In this document: piece by piece, positions 8,313 through 17,249 of the stretch | How positions within the stretch are numbered: the stretch's first letter is position 1 | Layout of the letters: every line of letters starts with the position of its first letter | From: Paraburkholderia sp. C35 | GTDB lineage: Bacteria > Pseudomonadota > Gammaproteobacteria > Burkholderiales > Burkholderiaceae | DNA: 64,000 bases | Assembly: GCF_003121405.1 (NCBI RefSeq) | Contig: NZ_QBUY01000030.1 | Location: 18,314-82,313, forward strand | Reading direction: 5' to 3' | Made by a program: the position numbers and the translations under genes | The notes under the pieces: generated by a model | Databases searched by the model: none | What the model was told of the DNA's origin: nothing | What the model saw: only the letters and a program-made list of their open reading frames with translations

Positions 8313-9263
8313 CTACAAAGACGATAACGGATCAGAAACCACAGTCCTCAGCCCGTCAGGCACCCAATCAACAGTACATTCATCAACAAACCAGGCAATC
8401 CGCGACTGACAAAACTCAAGATAAGCCCGCACGATAGCGGAAGGATACCGATGCGACGGATACAGCAAATTCACCTGCTGATCCGGCATAGGATACGACG
8501 GCAACAACGGAACCAGCCGCCCTTGCCGGATAGGTCGCGCCGCAAGAAACGGCGGCAACTCAGTGACGAACTCACCCTTCAACGCCCGATCGCAAAGCTG
8601 CGCGTAATCGTTGGTGGTCAGCCTGTAATTCGGCTCGACGGTAAACTTGCCAAGCCGCCAGACAGGGATGTCGTTAGGCGTCCGGTTCCACAACGCACAT
8701 GGAAAGCGCGTCAGCGCAGCAGGGTCGTCGGGCATGCCCAGCCGCTCGATCAACTGCGGACTCGCCACCAGCACATGCCGGTACGACAGCATGAGCCGCG
8801 CAACCATCGCCTCATTCGCAATGGCGCCGACCCGCAACGCCACATCGATCCCTTCCTCGATCAGATCGACACGCCGCTCGGTCGTATAAACATGCACACG
8901 GATGTCAGGATAGCGGCGCTGGAAATCGTGCAGCAAATCCCACCAGATATCGAACGCGGGCGGCAGCGATAGCCGCAGCCGGCCCTTGAGCATCGCCTGG
9001 TCGCTGACGACGGCTTCCTCGCCTTCCTCAAGGATCTCGACGCCCAGACTCGCGTGCTGATACAGGCGCGTGCCGGCATCCGTCAGCCGCGTGCCGCGCG
9101 CCGAACGCTCCAGCAATTGCACATTGAGATGCTTTTCCAGCGCGCGAATGCGCCGGCTGACAGTGGCGAGCGGCACGCCCATCCGGCTCGCCGCATTCAC
9201 GAGGCTCCCCGTCTGGACGACGCTGACAAAGATGCGGACATCGTTGAGATCCAATGCGATCAC
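8313..9263 (-). CDS. LysR-family transcriptional regulator
   Basis: 316 aa starting at a GTG. The N-terminal winged HTH (about residues 5-64) contains GSLVNAASRMGVPLATVSRRIRALE, followed by the LysR substrate-binding domain. It has no close divergent partner, since the next gene upstream (msrC) is co-directional 107 bp away, so its target is not evident. Its last roughly 50 codons, next to the repeat element, are rich in T-ending codons (24 T to 4 C by my count), unlike the rest of the gene. Confidence 0.9.
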   Translation of the reverse strand: MIALDLNDVRIFVSVVQTGSLVNAASRMGVPLATVSRRIRALEKHLNVQLLERSARGTRLTDAGTRLYQHASLGVEILEEGEEAVVSDQAMLKGRLRLSLPPAFDIWWDLLHDFQRRYPDIRVHVYTTERRVDLIEEGIDVALRVGAIANEAMVARLMLSYRHVLVASPQLIERLGMPDDPAALTRFPCALWNRTPNDIPVWRLGKFTVEPNYRLTTNDYAQLCDRALKGEFVTELPPFLAARPIRQGRLVPLLPSYPMPDQQVNLLYPSHRYPSAIVRAYLEFCQSRIAWFVDECTVDWVPDGLRTVVSDPLSSL

Positions 9264-9370
9264 CGGCTAGAGACGCAGTGATCGCGATCATAGTCCAAAC
9301 GCCTGCCGCTGTGGGAACCCCGCCGGGGGGGAACTGCGAAGCCCATTTGTACTGAGCCGCAGTAAAAACC

Positions 9371-9859
9371 TCAGCGCAGCGAAGCGACGAAGATCTTCGC
9401 GACTGCTTCCAGCCCGGCACGGTCCGCGTCGTCGAAACGCGCGAGCACAGGGCTGTCGATATCGAGCACGCCGACCAGTTCGCCGTTCGCTTTTTGCAGC
9501 GGAATCACGATTTCGGAACGCGACGCCGAATCGCATGCAATATGACCGGGGAAAGCATCGACATCCGGCACGACCTGCGTTTCGCGCGTTTCGGCAGCGC
9601 GGCCGCACACACCACGGCCCATCGGAATGCGCACGCACGCGGGCTTGCCCTGAAACGGACCGACGACGAGTTCGCCGTCCAGCAGGAAATAAAAGCCCGC
9701 CCAGTTCAGCTCCGGCAGGCTATGAAAGATCAGCGCGGACAGATTGGCCGCATTGGCGATCTGATTCGACTCGCCTTCGAGCAGCGAGCGCGCCTGCGAT
9801 GCCAGTTCCTGGTAGAACTCGGCCTTGGGCAGCGCGGTATTGATGGTGGCTTCGAACAT
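9371..9859 (-). CDS. msrC: Free methionine-(R)-sulfoxide reductase (GAF domain, fRMsr/MsrC)
   Basis: Reduces free Met-R-sulfoxide. It is a single GAF domain of 162 aa with the three family cysteines, in KPACVR, RGVCGR and HIACDS (C75, C85, C109 when counted from the ATG at 9859). The closing segment ELVGVLDIDSPVLARFDDAD is typical of the family. A GTG at 9868 would add three residues. It sits close to catalase but is not co-transcribed with it. Both deal with oxidative damage. Confidence 0.93.
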   Translation of the reverse strand: MFEATINTALPKAEFYQELASQARSLLEGESNQIANAANLSALIFHSLPELNWAGFYFLLDGELVVGPFQGKPACVRIPMGRGVCGRAAETRETQVVPDVDAFPGHIACDSASRSEIVIPLQKANGELVGVLDIDSPVLARFDDADRAGLEAVAKIFVASLR

Positions 9860-10055
9860 CGGTTGCACTCGTGTTGACTTCGGGAGAACGCAATTTTCGC
9901 ATCAATGCGCAAAACGCGGCGGCGGCCTGCATTTAAGCATGCACTTTCACTCATCGCGGTACAGAATACGGAGGCTGTTTCACCTCGTCATTGCAGTCGT
10001 AACGGCAACCATTCGAGCAACACAGGCGGCCCGGTGCGGGCCAAAAGGAAAGCTG

Positions 10056-11147
10056 ATGCGTACACCGTTTGCAAGGATCTCGATGGCGCTTGCAGCCATC
10101 GCTGTACTTTTCATCGCACTGACAGCCGACGCGTGCACGCGCGCGCTCTATGTCGGTGACGACAATCTGATCATCACGGGCCGCTCGATGGACTGGTCCG
10201 AAGACATGATGTCGAACCTGTGGGTGTTTCCTGCCGGCATCGAGCGCGACGGGCGCGCGGGGCCGCGTTCGCCGCGCTGGAAAGCGAAGTACGGCAGCGT
10301 GATCGTGTCGGGCTATGAGATCGGCAGTGTCGACGGAATGAATGAACGCGGGCTGGTGGCCAATGCGCTTTATCTGGCCGAAACCGATTACGGCAAGCCC
10401 GACTCCACGCGTCCGCCCATGTCCATCAGTCTGTGGGCGCAATACGCACTCGACAACTTCGCGACAGTGGCCGAAGCCGTCGACGTGTTCGGCAAAGAGC
10501 CGTTTCAGATCATCGCGCCGCCCTTGCCGAACGGCAAACCGCTGACGATCCACCTGTCGCTGTCCGACGCGAGCGGCGACTCCGCGATCCTCGAATACCT
10601 CGACGGCAAGCTCGTGATCCATCACGGCAAGCCCTACAAGATCATGACGAACTCGCCCATCTACAGCGAGCAGCTTGCGCTCGATACCTACTGGCGCGGC
10701 GTCGGCGGCCTGACGTTCCTGCCCGGCACCAATCGCGCGGCGGACCGCTTCGTGCGCGCGTCGTTCCTGCTCGACGCCATTCCGAAGCAGCTCGATCCGA
10801 ACTACATCGTCGGCGTGCCGAACCGCTCGTATGCCTATCAGGCGGTGGCGGCCGTGATGAGCGTGATGCGTTCCGTCAGCGTGCCGCTCGGCATCAGCAC
10901 GCCGGACCAGCCGAATCTTTCATCGACGATCTGGCGCACGGTGGCCGACCAGAAGAACCTGATCTATTACTTCGATTCGGCGACGCGCCCCGACACGTTC
11001 TGGATCGACATGCACAAGCTGAACCTGAAGCCGGGCGCGCCCGTGCTCAAGCTGACCATCGACAAAGGCCAGGTCTATTCCGGCGAAGTATCGGGCCGGT
11101 TCGTGCCCACGCCGTCGTTCATCTTCATGCCGGCCATGGCTTCGTGA
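10056..11147 (+). CDS. Exported linear-amide C-N hydrolase (choloylglycine hydrolase/penicillin V acylase family)
   Basis: 363 aa from the ATG at 10056 with AAGGAA 5 bases upstream. The signal peptide (about residues 1-26) ends in ADA, and the next residue is C27 of ACTRALYV, the expected N-terminal nucleophile of this Ntn-hydrolase family. The following GRSMDW resembles the conserved segment of bile-salt hydrolases and penicillin acylases. It is predicted to be periplasmic. Substrates in proteobacteria include N-acyl-homoserine lactones and penicillin V, and the sequence alone does not decide. Confidence 0.88.
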   Translation: MRTPFARISMALAAIAVLFIALTADACTRALYVGDDNLIITGRSMDWSEDMMSNLWVFPAGIERDGRAGPRSPRWKAKYGSVIVSGYEIGSVDGMNERGLVANALYLAETDYGKPDSTRPPMSISLWAQYALDNFATVAEAVDVFGKEPFQIIAPPLPNGKPLTIHLSLSDASGDSAILEYLDGKLVIHHGKPYKIMTNSPIYSEQLALDTYWRGVGGLTFLPGTNRAADRFVRASFLLDAIPKQLDPNYIVGVPNRSYAYQAVAAVMSVMRSVSVPLGISTPDQPNLSSTIWRTVADQKNLIYYFDSATRPDTFWIDMHKLNLKPGAPVLKLTIDKGQVYSGEVSGRFVPTPSFIFMPAMAS

Positions 11148-11166
11148 GCGAGCGCCGCGCGCTTCT

Positions 11167-11827
11167 TCAGATGCCGATGAACTGCGCGAATTCGTCCAGC
11201 GGCGTGCGTTGCGCGCGCCACTGGTTGATCGCGGCATCGGTGTCTTCATAGCCGATCGCCATGCCGCTGAACAGCATGCGTTCGGCGGGCAGATCGAGAA
11301 ACGTGCCGATCGTCTGCGGATATTGCGCCCAGCATTCCTGCGCGCAGCTATGCAGGCCTTCCTCGCGCAACAGCAGCATGACGGTCTGCATAAACATCCC
11401 GAGATCGGCCCATTGCGGTGGCCCCATGCGTCGATCGACAGTGCAAAAGAGTGCGAGCGGCGCGTCGAAGAACGTGAAGTTGCGCGCAAACTGCGCGAGA
11501 CGCGCAGGCCGGTTCTCGCGCGCCACGCCGATGCTGCGGTACAGATCCTCGCCCACCTGAAAACGTCGTTCGCGATACGGCGAATGCAGGCTGGGCGGAT
11601 AGACGTGGTACTCCATGTCCTCGCCGCCCGGCGCCGCTTCGATACGTTCACGCATGACGTGCTTGAGTCGCGCGAGCGCGTCGCCACCCACGACGTGGAT
11701 GTGCCACGGCTGCAGATTGCCGCCCGACGGCGAGCGCGCGGCCGTGGCGGATCGCATCGGGCGGAACGGGCGTAGGAAGAAACTGGCGGACGGACTTGCG
11801 GCTGGTGACGGCTTCACTGACTTTCAC
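11167..11827 (-). pseudogene. Nitroreductase-family protein, reading frame broken near the N-terminus
   Basis: The natural start is a GTG at 11827, six bases after GAGGAG, giving VKVSEAVTSRKSVRQFLP. That frame runs to about DAIRH, and the family sequence then continues in another frame as AARSPSGGNLQPWH through to FAQFIGI at 11167. Only 4 bases separate the DAIR codons from those for AARSPSGG, where the family normally has about five residues, so an 11-bp deletion is the simplest explanation. The FMN-binding SPSGGNLQPW and the C-terminal half are otherwise intact. An internal start could give a truncated protein lacking the first FMN-contact segment. Confidence 0.75.
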
Positions 11828-12001
11828 GCGTGACTCCTCGATGGCGTGGCGCTTTGCTCGTGTGCGGTGCCGCGTAGATCGGCAAAAGCCGATGATACAG
11901 GCGGGAACCGCCAACCTTTCGCGCTAAAGCTTCTGTAAGACTTGCCGTTAATGCGGGCGAACCAGCACGACCACACCAACGGGGAGCCGCATTTGAACAC
12001 G

Positions 12002-12652
12002 ATGAAGCTGGCCACATCTTTCGCGGCGCTTGCCGCTTTTGCCTCACTAGCCGGTTGCGTCACCAGCGAGCAGCAGATCTCCGCCGCGCCCACGCGGCCA
12101 AGGCCGCAGCCTGCCGTCGTCGCCGTGCAGCCACCACCGCCGCCCGCCGTAGTCGTGCGCACGCCGGCGCCGCCACCGCCCGTTTATGTCTCCGCGCCCA
12201 GCGATGTCTATATTGCAGGCGTCGTGGATCGCGACGTGGTGTTCGTCAGCGGGAATACGTATTTGTGGGTGGTCGGCCCGGACGGCAAACGCCATCGACA
12301 GTTCTATGCGCGCGGCGACCGCCGCGCCGAAGTGTTTCGCCGTCGCGAGCATCTGCGCGCCGAGATGGCGCATCGCGGCGGGCGTCCGCCTGTTCACGCG
12401 GCCATGCCGCCGCGCCGCGACGAGCACCGTCCGCCTGCGCATGGCGGACGTCCGTCGTATGCACGCGACGCGCATCGGCCGGATCGTCACGATGGCCCGC
12501 CCGCGCGACATGCGGAGCATCGGCCGCAGCCGGGGCAGGAGCGTGTCGCCGGGCAGCGTGGACATCAGCCGGGTCCGGGCGATCACCGTCAGCCGCCGCG
12601 CGTCGACGAGGCGCAGCAGCCGCAACATCGCCAGGGGCACGCGGGCGCCTGA
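12002..12652 (+). CDS. Proline/histidine/arginine-rich lipoprotein, function unknown
   Basis: 216 aa from the ATG at 12002. A TTG at 11993, six bases after GGGGAG, is an equally good start and would add three residues. The signal peptide ends in a lipobox (LAGC, Cys at 19), then comes a proline-rich stretch (about residues 30-62). A small conserved-looking segment follows (SDVYIAGVVDRDVVFVSGNTY), then a long basic, low-complexity tail rich in His, Arg, Pro and Gly. The tail may contact wall or envelope polymers, which is a guess. Confidence 0.75.
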   Translation: MKLATSFAALAAFASLAGCVTSEQQISAAPTRPRPQPAVVAVQPPPPPAVVVRTPAPPPPVYVSAPSDVYIAGVVDRDVVFVSGNTYLWVVGPDGKRHRQFYARGDRRAEVFRRREHLRAEMAHRGGRPPVHAAMPPRRDEHRPPAHGGRPSYARDAHRPDRHDGPPARHAEHRPQPGQERVAGQRGHQPGPGDHRQPPRVDEAQQPQHRQGHAGA

Positions 12653-12724
12653 GCGTTCGGGCCGCGTGCGGCGGCTATCATGAGAACAGCACATGAAAAG
12701 CGCAGCCGCGCCATGGAGGCCGTC

Positions 12725-13144
12725 ATGACCCTCGCCGCACGCATTGCCTGTCTGCGCATCGCGCTCATCTGCATCGGCCTGATCGCGCTGCTTTGCATCT
12801 ATCCGTTGATGCTCTTCTGGCCATCGGGATGGAGCTGGCACACGGGCTATTCCGACTATCCGCTGATGATCGTCGGCATTTACGCGACGCTTGGCGTGTT
12901 CCTGCTGATGGCCGCGCGCAATCCCCTCGAGCATCTGAGCCTGATCTGGTTCACCGTGTGGTCGAGCGTCGTGCACGGCACGATCATGGCTGCGCAGTCG
13001 CTGATGCATGGCGCCCATCTCGGGCATCTGCTCGGCGATGTGCCTGCGCTGTTCATCGTGGCGATCGTGCTCGCCGTGCTCACGCCGCGTGGCGAAGCGG
13101 CACGCACGATGCGGCGGTCGACGTGGCTGAAATCATTTTCCTGA
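12725..13144 (+). CDS. Small integral membrane protein of unknown function
   Basis: 139 aa from the ATG at 12725, five bases after GGAGG. An ATG at 12680 lacks such a site. Four hydrophobic segments are visible: LRIALICIGLIALLCIYPLM, PLMIVGIYATLGVFLLMAA, LIWFTVWSSVVHGTIMAAQS and VPALFIVAIVLAVLT. It may belong to an uncharacterised DUF family of four-helix membrane proteins, but I cannot name it safely. It converges on the TauE-type gene, overlapping its end by 12 bases. Confidence 0.75.
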   Translation: MTLAARIACLRIALICIGLIALLCIYPLMLFWPSGWSWHTGYSDYPLMIVGIYATLGVFLLMAARNPLEHLSLIWFTVWSSVVHGTIMAAQSLMHGAHLGHLLGDVPALFIVAIVLAVLTPRGEAARTMRRSTWLKSFS

Positions 13145-13891
13145 TCCGTACGCGCGCCAGAAAAAGGCAATCGTGATGCAGGCGGTGACCAGCAGCGTGC
13201 CGTATCGGATGACGGGCGCGGGCGTGCGGCGGCCCACCAGCGCGCCGCCATATCCGCCGATCGTCGCGCCGATCAGCATCGCTATCGTCTCGGGCCAGTG
13301 CACGGCGTGCGCGCTCACGAAAGCCACCACGGCCATCGTGTTGGCCGCGCTGACCAGCAGCGTGCGCGGCGCGTTGAGCAGTTTCAGTTCGCGGCTGTCG
13401 AGCAATCCCCACACGGCCATCATCATGATGCCGACGGCGCCGCCGAAGTAGCCGCCATACACGCCGAGCGCGAACTGCACGACCAGCACAGCCGTTTGCC
13501 CGATGTGCCAGCGCGCACGCATCCATTCGCCGAAGCGCCGTCCGAACGCGAGCGCCAGCGTCGCGACCAGCAGCAGCCACGGCACGACGATATCGAAGGT
13601 CTTCGACGGCGTGAGCAGCAACAGCAACGCCCCGCCAATACCGCCGACCAGCGTGGTGAGCAGCAACGCGCGCAACGACACGGAACCAATCGGCCCCAGC
13701 CCGTCGCGATACGCCCATGCGCTTGCCAGCCCGCCGGGATACAGCGCGACCGTGCTCGACGCGTTGGCCTGAACGGACGGCACGCCTGCCGCGATCAGCG
13801 CGGGCAGCGTGACGAAGGAGCCGCCGCCAGCCAGCGCGTTCATGCCGCCCGCGAGCAGCCCGGCGCCCGCCACCAGTAAGAGATTGTTCAT
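13133..13891 (-). CDS. TauE/SafE-family sulfite/anion exporter
   Basis: 252 aa from the ATG at 13891 (MNNLLLVAGAGL). Further in-frame starts lie up to 13951. The family signature GGMNALAGGGSFVTLPAL follows the first helix and is repeated in weaker form in the second half (GVYGGYFGGAVGIMMMAVW), with about eight hydrophobic segments in all. The family exports small anions such as sulfite, sulfoacetate or organosulfonates. It is divergent from the LysR gene at 13967, which may control it. Confidence 0.88.
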   Translation of the reverse strand: MNNLLLVAGAGLLAGGMNALAGGGSFVTLPALIAAGVPSVQANASSTVALYPGGLASAWAYRDGLGPIGSVSLRALLLTTLVGGIGGALLLLLTPSKTFDIVVPWLLLVATLALAFGRRFGEWMRARWHIGQTAVLVVQFALGVYGGYFGGAVGIMMMAVWGLLDSRELKLLNAPRTLLVSAANTMAVVAFVSAHAVHWPETIAMLIGATIGGYGGALVGRRTPAPVIRYGTLLVTACITIAFFWRAYGSGK

Positions 13892-13966
13892 GCGACGCAT
13901 CATAGCGGTGCATACTTCGCGGCTACAATCGGGATTCTCCGATGCCAGCATTCGCCTTAGACGAAG

Positions 13967-14863
13967 ATGATCACGACGTCGCGTTTCGACCTCACTGACC
14001 TGCGGCTATTCCTGATGGTTGTCGAACAGGGCAGCCTCACGCGCGGCGCGCAGGCGATGCATCTCGCGCTGGCGTCGGCGAGCGAGCGCATCTCCGGCAT
14101 GGAGTCGGCGCTCGGCACGCCGCTGCTCGAACGCACGCGGCGCGGCGTGCGCGCGACGCCCGCAGGCGAGGCGCTGGTGCGGCACGCGCGGCTGATCGTC
14201 GGACAGATCGAGCAGATGCGCGGCGAATTGCGCAGCTACGCGCAGGGTCTCAAGGGCCGCGTGCATCTGATGTCGAACACGGCCGCGCTCGCCTCGTTTC
14301 TGCCCGCGCAGATTTGCCGCTTCCTGAGCGCGCATCCCGATCTTTCCGTCGATATCGACGAGCGGCCGAGCGCGGACATCGTGCGCGCCGTTGCCGAAGG
14401 GCGCGCGGATCTTGGCATCGTCGCGGACATTGCCGATCTCGCCGCATTGCAGACGCACATGATCGCCGACGATCAACTGGTGGTGGCCGTGAGCCGCACG
14501 CATCGCGTGGCGAACGAAGCGCGCGTTGCGTTCGCCGAGATTGTCGACGAGGCAGTCGTGGGATTGTCCGACGCGGCGCTGGAGCGTCATCTGACCGATC
14601 GCGCATCGCGGCTCGGCAGGCAGATGCAGTACCGCGTGCGGCTGCGCAATGTGTCCGACCTGGGCCTGCTGATCGCGGCGGGTGTCGGCATCGCGATTCT
14701 GCCTGCCGTCTGCACGCAGCCGCTAAAGAATGCGGATATCGCCGTGTTGCCGTTGTCGGAAGCGTGGACGACGCGGCATCTGCATCTATGTGCACGGGAT
14801 TTCTCTGCACTCACGCCGCATGCGCAAGCGTTGGCGCAGCAGTTGATGACCTTCGACGCGTGA
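13967..14863 (+). CDS. LysR-family transcriptional regulator
   Basis: 298 aa. The N-terminal HTH covers about residues 8-67 (GSLTRGAQAMHLALASASERISGME) and is followed by a LysR effector domain. It is divergent from the TauE/SafE exporter, with 75 bp between the chosen starts, the classic arrangement for a LysR regulator and its target. It converges on the transglycosylase gene with a 2-bp gap. Confidence 0.9.
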   Translation: MITTSRFDLTDLRLFLMVVEQGSLTRGAQAMHLALASASERISGMESALGTPLLERTRRGVRATPAGEALVRHARLIVGQIEQMRGELRSYAQGLKGRVHLMSNTAALASFLPAQICRFLSAHPDLSVDIDERPSADIVRAVAEGRADLGIVADIADLAALQTHMIADDQLVVAVSRTHRVANEARVAFAEIVDEAVVGLSDAALERHLTDRASRLGRQMQYRVRLRNVSDLGLLIAAGVGIAILPAVCTQPLKNADIAVLPLSEAWTTRHLHLCARDFSALTPHAQALAQQLMTFDA

Positions 14864-14865
14864 GC

Positions 14866-15489
14866 CTAGCGTAGCGTGCCCGCCGATACGCGCATGACCG
14901 GCTGCGCGTTGCCGCCCAATACCGCATTGAAGCGTCGCATATGCGCTGCAACGCGTTGCGCGTATCCCTTGCCGCCGCCGCTATAGCGCCATAGTGCGGC
15001 ATCGACGTCGCCGCCTTCGGCATCGAGGTAAGCGCGCAGTATCGACGATCCTATGCGCACGTTAATAGCAGGATCGTCGAGTTCTTTCACGTTGGCAAAT
15101 GCGCGTGGATGCGCTGCTGGCAACACCTGCATCAGGCCGCGCGCGCCGAGTGCGCTCACGGCACGTGGATCGAAACCCGACTCGACGGCCATCACCGAGA
15201 GCAGCAGCACGGGCGACATCGAATAACGGTTGGCTTCCGTGAGAACGGCTTGCGCGATGGTCAGCGCGTCGCTGGCAGACACGCGGAATTGCGCGCGCAA
15301 GGTGGCGACGATGTCGGCAGGCGAGGGAAGCGTGGGTGTGCCGCTGAGCTGGGATGTTGACGGCGCGGTTTCGGCCCGCGCATGAGAGAAGGGCAATGCG
15401 CTGCACAGTGCGAGACTCGCCGCCATCAGGGCGAGTTTAACGAGCGCATAGGTCCGTCGTGCTGTCGCCAAGTCGTGTTGTTCTTGCAT
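14866..15489 (-). CDS. Lytic transglycosylase, SLT domain
   Basis: 207 aa with an N-terminal hydrophobic signal (LVKLALMAASLALCSALPFSHA). The SLT fold contains the catalytic Glu motif (VMAVESGFDPRAVS), then GARGLMQVLP and ALWRYSGGGKGYAQRV. It would cleave the MurNAc-GlcNAc bond in the periplasm to form 1,6-anhydro-MurNAc. The short length is like accessory or secretion-associated transglycosylases. It stands alone, without secretion genes nearby. Confidence 0.9.
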   Translation of the reverse strand: MQEQHDLATARRTYALVKLALMAASLALCSALPFSHARAETAPSTSQLSGTPTLPSPADIVATLRAQFRVSASDALTIAQAVLTEANRYSMSPVLLLSVMAVESGFDPRAVSALGARGLMQVLPAAHPRAFANVKELDDPAINVRIGSSILRAYLDAEGGDVDAALWRYSGGGKGYAQRVAAHMRRFNAVLGGNAQPVMRVSAGTLR

Positions 15490-15606
15490 ACCATCAGGTA
15501 CTAGCCCGGATGCAAGAACTCTATGGAGATCGCCGTCGAGATTTTCAAAAGAAAGGCACGTTGCGCGTAAAAAACGCGTAAATGAAGGGCTTTTTCGACC
15601 TCGCTT

Positions 15607-17172
15607 CTATAGCTGCGATTCGATCGGCAGAATGCTCAGAAACCAGATGCCGGCCTTGCGCATACCCGATACATCGGGCTCACTGTCGAGTACTTTGGTG
15701 GTTCCGTCAGGCGCCGTATCGATCCACACAATGCTGCTCGTGCCATTCGCATTCGGACGCAGTTCGAGCCGCCAGGCAATGCGGTCGAGGTTCGGTTCGA
15801 GCGTATCGGCGACCTGCGCGGCAGCGGGCGCGCTCTCGCAATACACGCCGATTTCCGTATTGAGTGCGACCGAACGCGGATCGAGATTCATCGAGCCGAT
15901 AAAGATGCTCTGACGGTCGAATACGTAAGTCTTCGCATGCAGCGACGCTTTCGATGAACCGAATACATGCTTCTTGTCCTCTTGCCGGTTGTCCGTTTTG
16001 TTATCGGCAACCGGCTTCAGCTCATAGAGCCGCACGCCCGCTTCGAGCAATGCCTTGCGATAACGCTGATAGCCTGCATGCACTGCGGCCACATCTGTTG
16101 CGGCAAGCGAGTTCGTCAGCACGGTCACGCTCACATGCTTCTGCGTAAGACCGGAGAGCCACGCCACGCCTTCTTTTCCCGGTACGAAATACGGCGAGAC
16201 AACCAGCATCTGTCTGGTCGGCTGCAGATCGAGTGCCTTGAACTGCGTCATCAGGTGGCCTTGCGAATCGCCCGGCGCACGCGTGATCTTGGCGGGATCG
16301 TCGTAGAGCAAGGTGGCTTTTCCCCATGAAAATACCGCGTCCTGCGATTGGATCATCTGCGAGAGCTTCGCGCGTGCATTCACCACATACGGATTGCCGT
16401 CTTGCGATGCCAGATAGGTGTCGAGCTGTTGACGAACGCCGGCCAGCGCGGCCGGGTCCGCCTTGCGGCCCATCAGGCTGTCAATCGGATACGCGGCTTC
16501 GGAGTTCCAGAAGGTATCGAACGCATTCGACACTTCATGCACGACGGGGCCATGCACGAGCACATCGAGATCGCCGAACGCCACGTCGCTCGACGCACCG
16601 AAGTATTCATCGCCGATATTGCGGCCGCCCAGTATCGCGCCTTCGTTGTCGGCGATCATCGCCTTGTTGTGCATGCGCCGGTTCACGCGGAAGAACTCCG
16701 TTGCCATGCCGAGCTTCTTGAACGTGCGGTTGGCAACGGGATTGAACAGACGGATCTGCACGTTCGGATGCGAGTCGAGCGCGAGCAGCAGATTGTCGTC
16801 GGCATTGGTGCCGAGATCGTCGAGCAGGATCCGCACGCGCACGCCGCGATCGGCGGCGCGCAGCACGGCGGCAGCGAGGCCGCGGCCTGTCAGGTCGTCA
16901 TGCCAGATGTAGTACTGAAGGTCCAGCGTGCGATCTGCGGCTTCCGCGAGCACGAGCCGGGCGACGAGGGCATCGACGGCGTCGGGCAACAGATGAAAAG
17001 CCGTCTCGTCGGGATGGCGCTGTTCCTGCGGCGTGAACGCAATGCCAAGGCGCGTGCCCTGCGTGTCGGTGACGGCGTGCGTCTGGACGCGCTCTGTCTG
17101 CGGCGGCAGGCTCGCGCACGAAGTCAGCAAGGCGACAGTGAAAGCCGCGAGAAGACTTCGAATTCTGATCAT
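15607..17172 (-). CDS. Phospholipase D-family cardiolipin synthase-like lipoprotein (ClsC type)
   Basis: 521 aa from the ATG at 17172. A lipobox (LLTSC) closes the signal peptide. Two HKD motifs are present: HNKAMIADNEGAILGGRNI and HAKTYVFDRQSIFIGSMN. The architecture matches ClsC/YmdC-type enzymes, which transfer phosphatidyl groups to make cardiolipin, except that this one is predicted to be a lipoprotein. It is a single gene, followed upstream on the same strand by a separate receiver-domain gene. Confidence 0.88.
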   Translation of the reverse strand: MIRIRSLLAAFTVALLTSCASLPPQTERVQTHAVTDTQGTRLGIAFTPQEQRHPDETAFHLLPDAVDALVARLVLAEAADRTLDLQYYIWHDDLTGRGLAAAVLRAADRGVRVRILLDDLGTNADDNLLLALDSHPNVQIRLFNPVANRTFKKLGMATEFFRVNRRMHNKAMIADNEGAILGGRNIGDEYFGASSDVAFGDLDVLVHGPVVHEVSNAFDTFWNSEAAYPIDSLMGRKADPAALAGVRQQLDTYLASQDGNPYVVNARAKLSQMIQSQDAVFSWGKATLLYDDPAKITRAPGDSQGHLMTQFKALDLQPTRQMLVVSPYFVPGKEGVAWLSGLTQKHVSVTVLTNSLAATDVAAVHAGYQRYRKALLEAGVRLYELKPVADNKTDNRQEDKKHVFGSSKASLHAKTYVFDRQSIFIGSMNLDPRSVALNTEIGVYCESAPAAAQVADTLEPNLDRIAWRLELRPNANGTSSIVWIDTAPDGTTKVLDSEPDVSGMRKAGIWFLSILPIESQL

Positions 17173-17249
17173 GTGCGCGCTCCGCAACGGCGATGCGCGT
17201 CAGATTAACGGCAGGGAACCTCCGTTACAAGTAGGGTTGCGCCCGCTGG

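Noticed and set aside
12002..12652. A metal-binding role for the His-rich lipoprotein tail
   Set aside because: His is mixed with many Arg, Pro and Gly residues in low-complexity order, without a defined metal motif.
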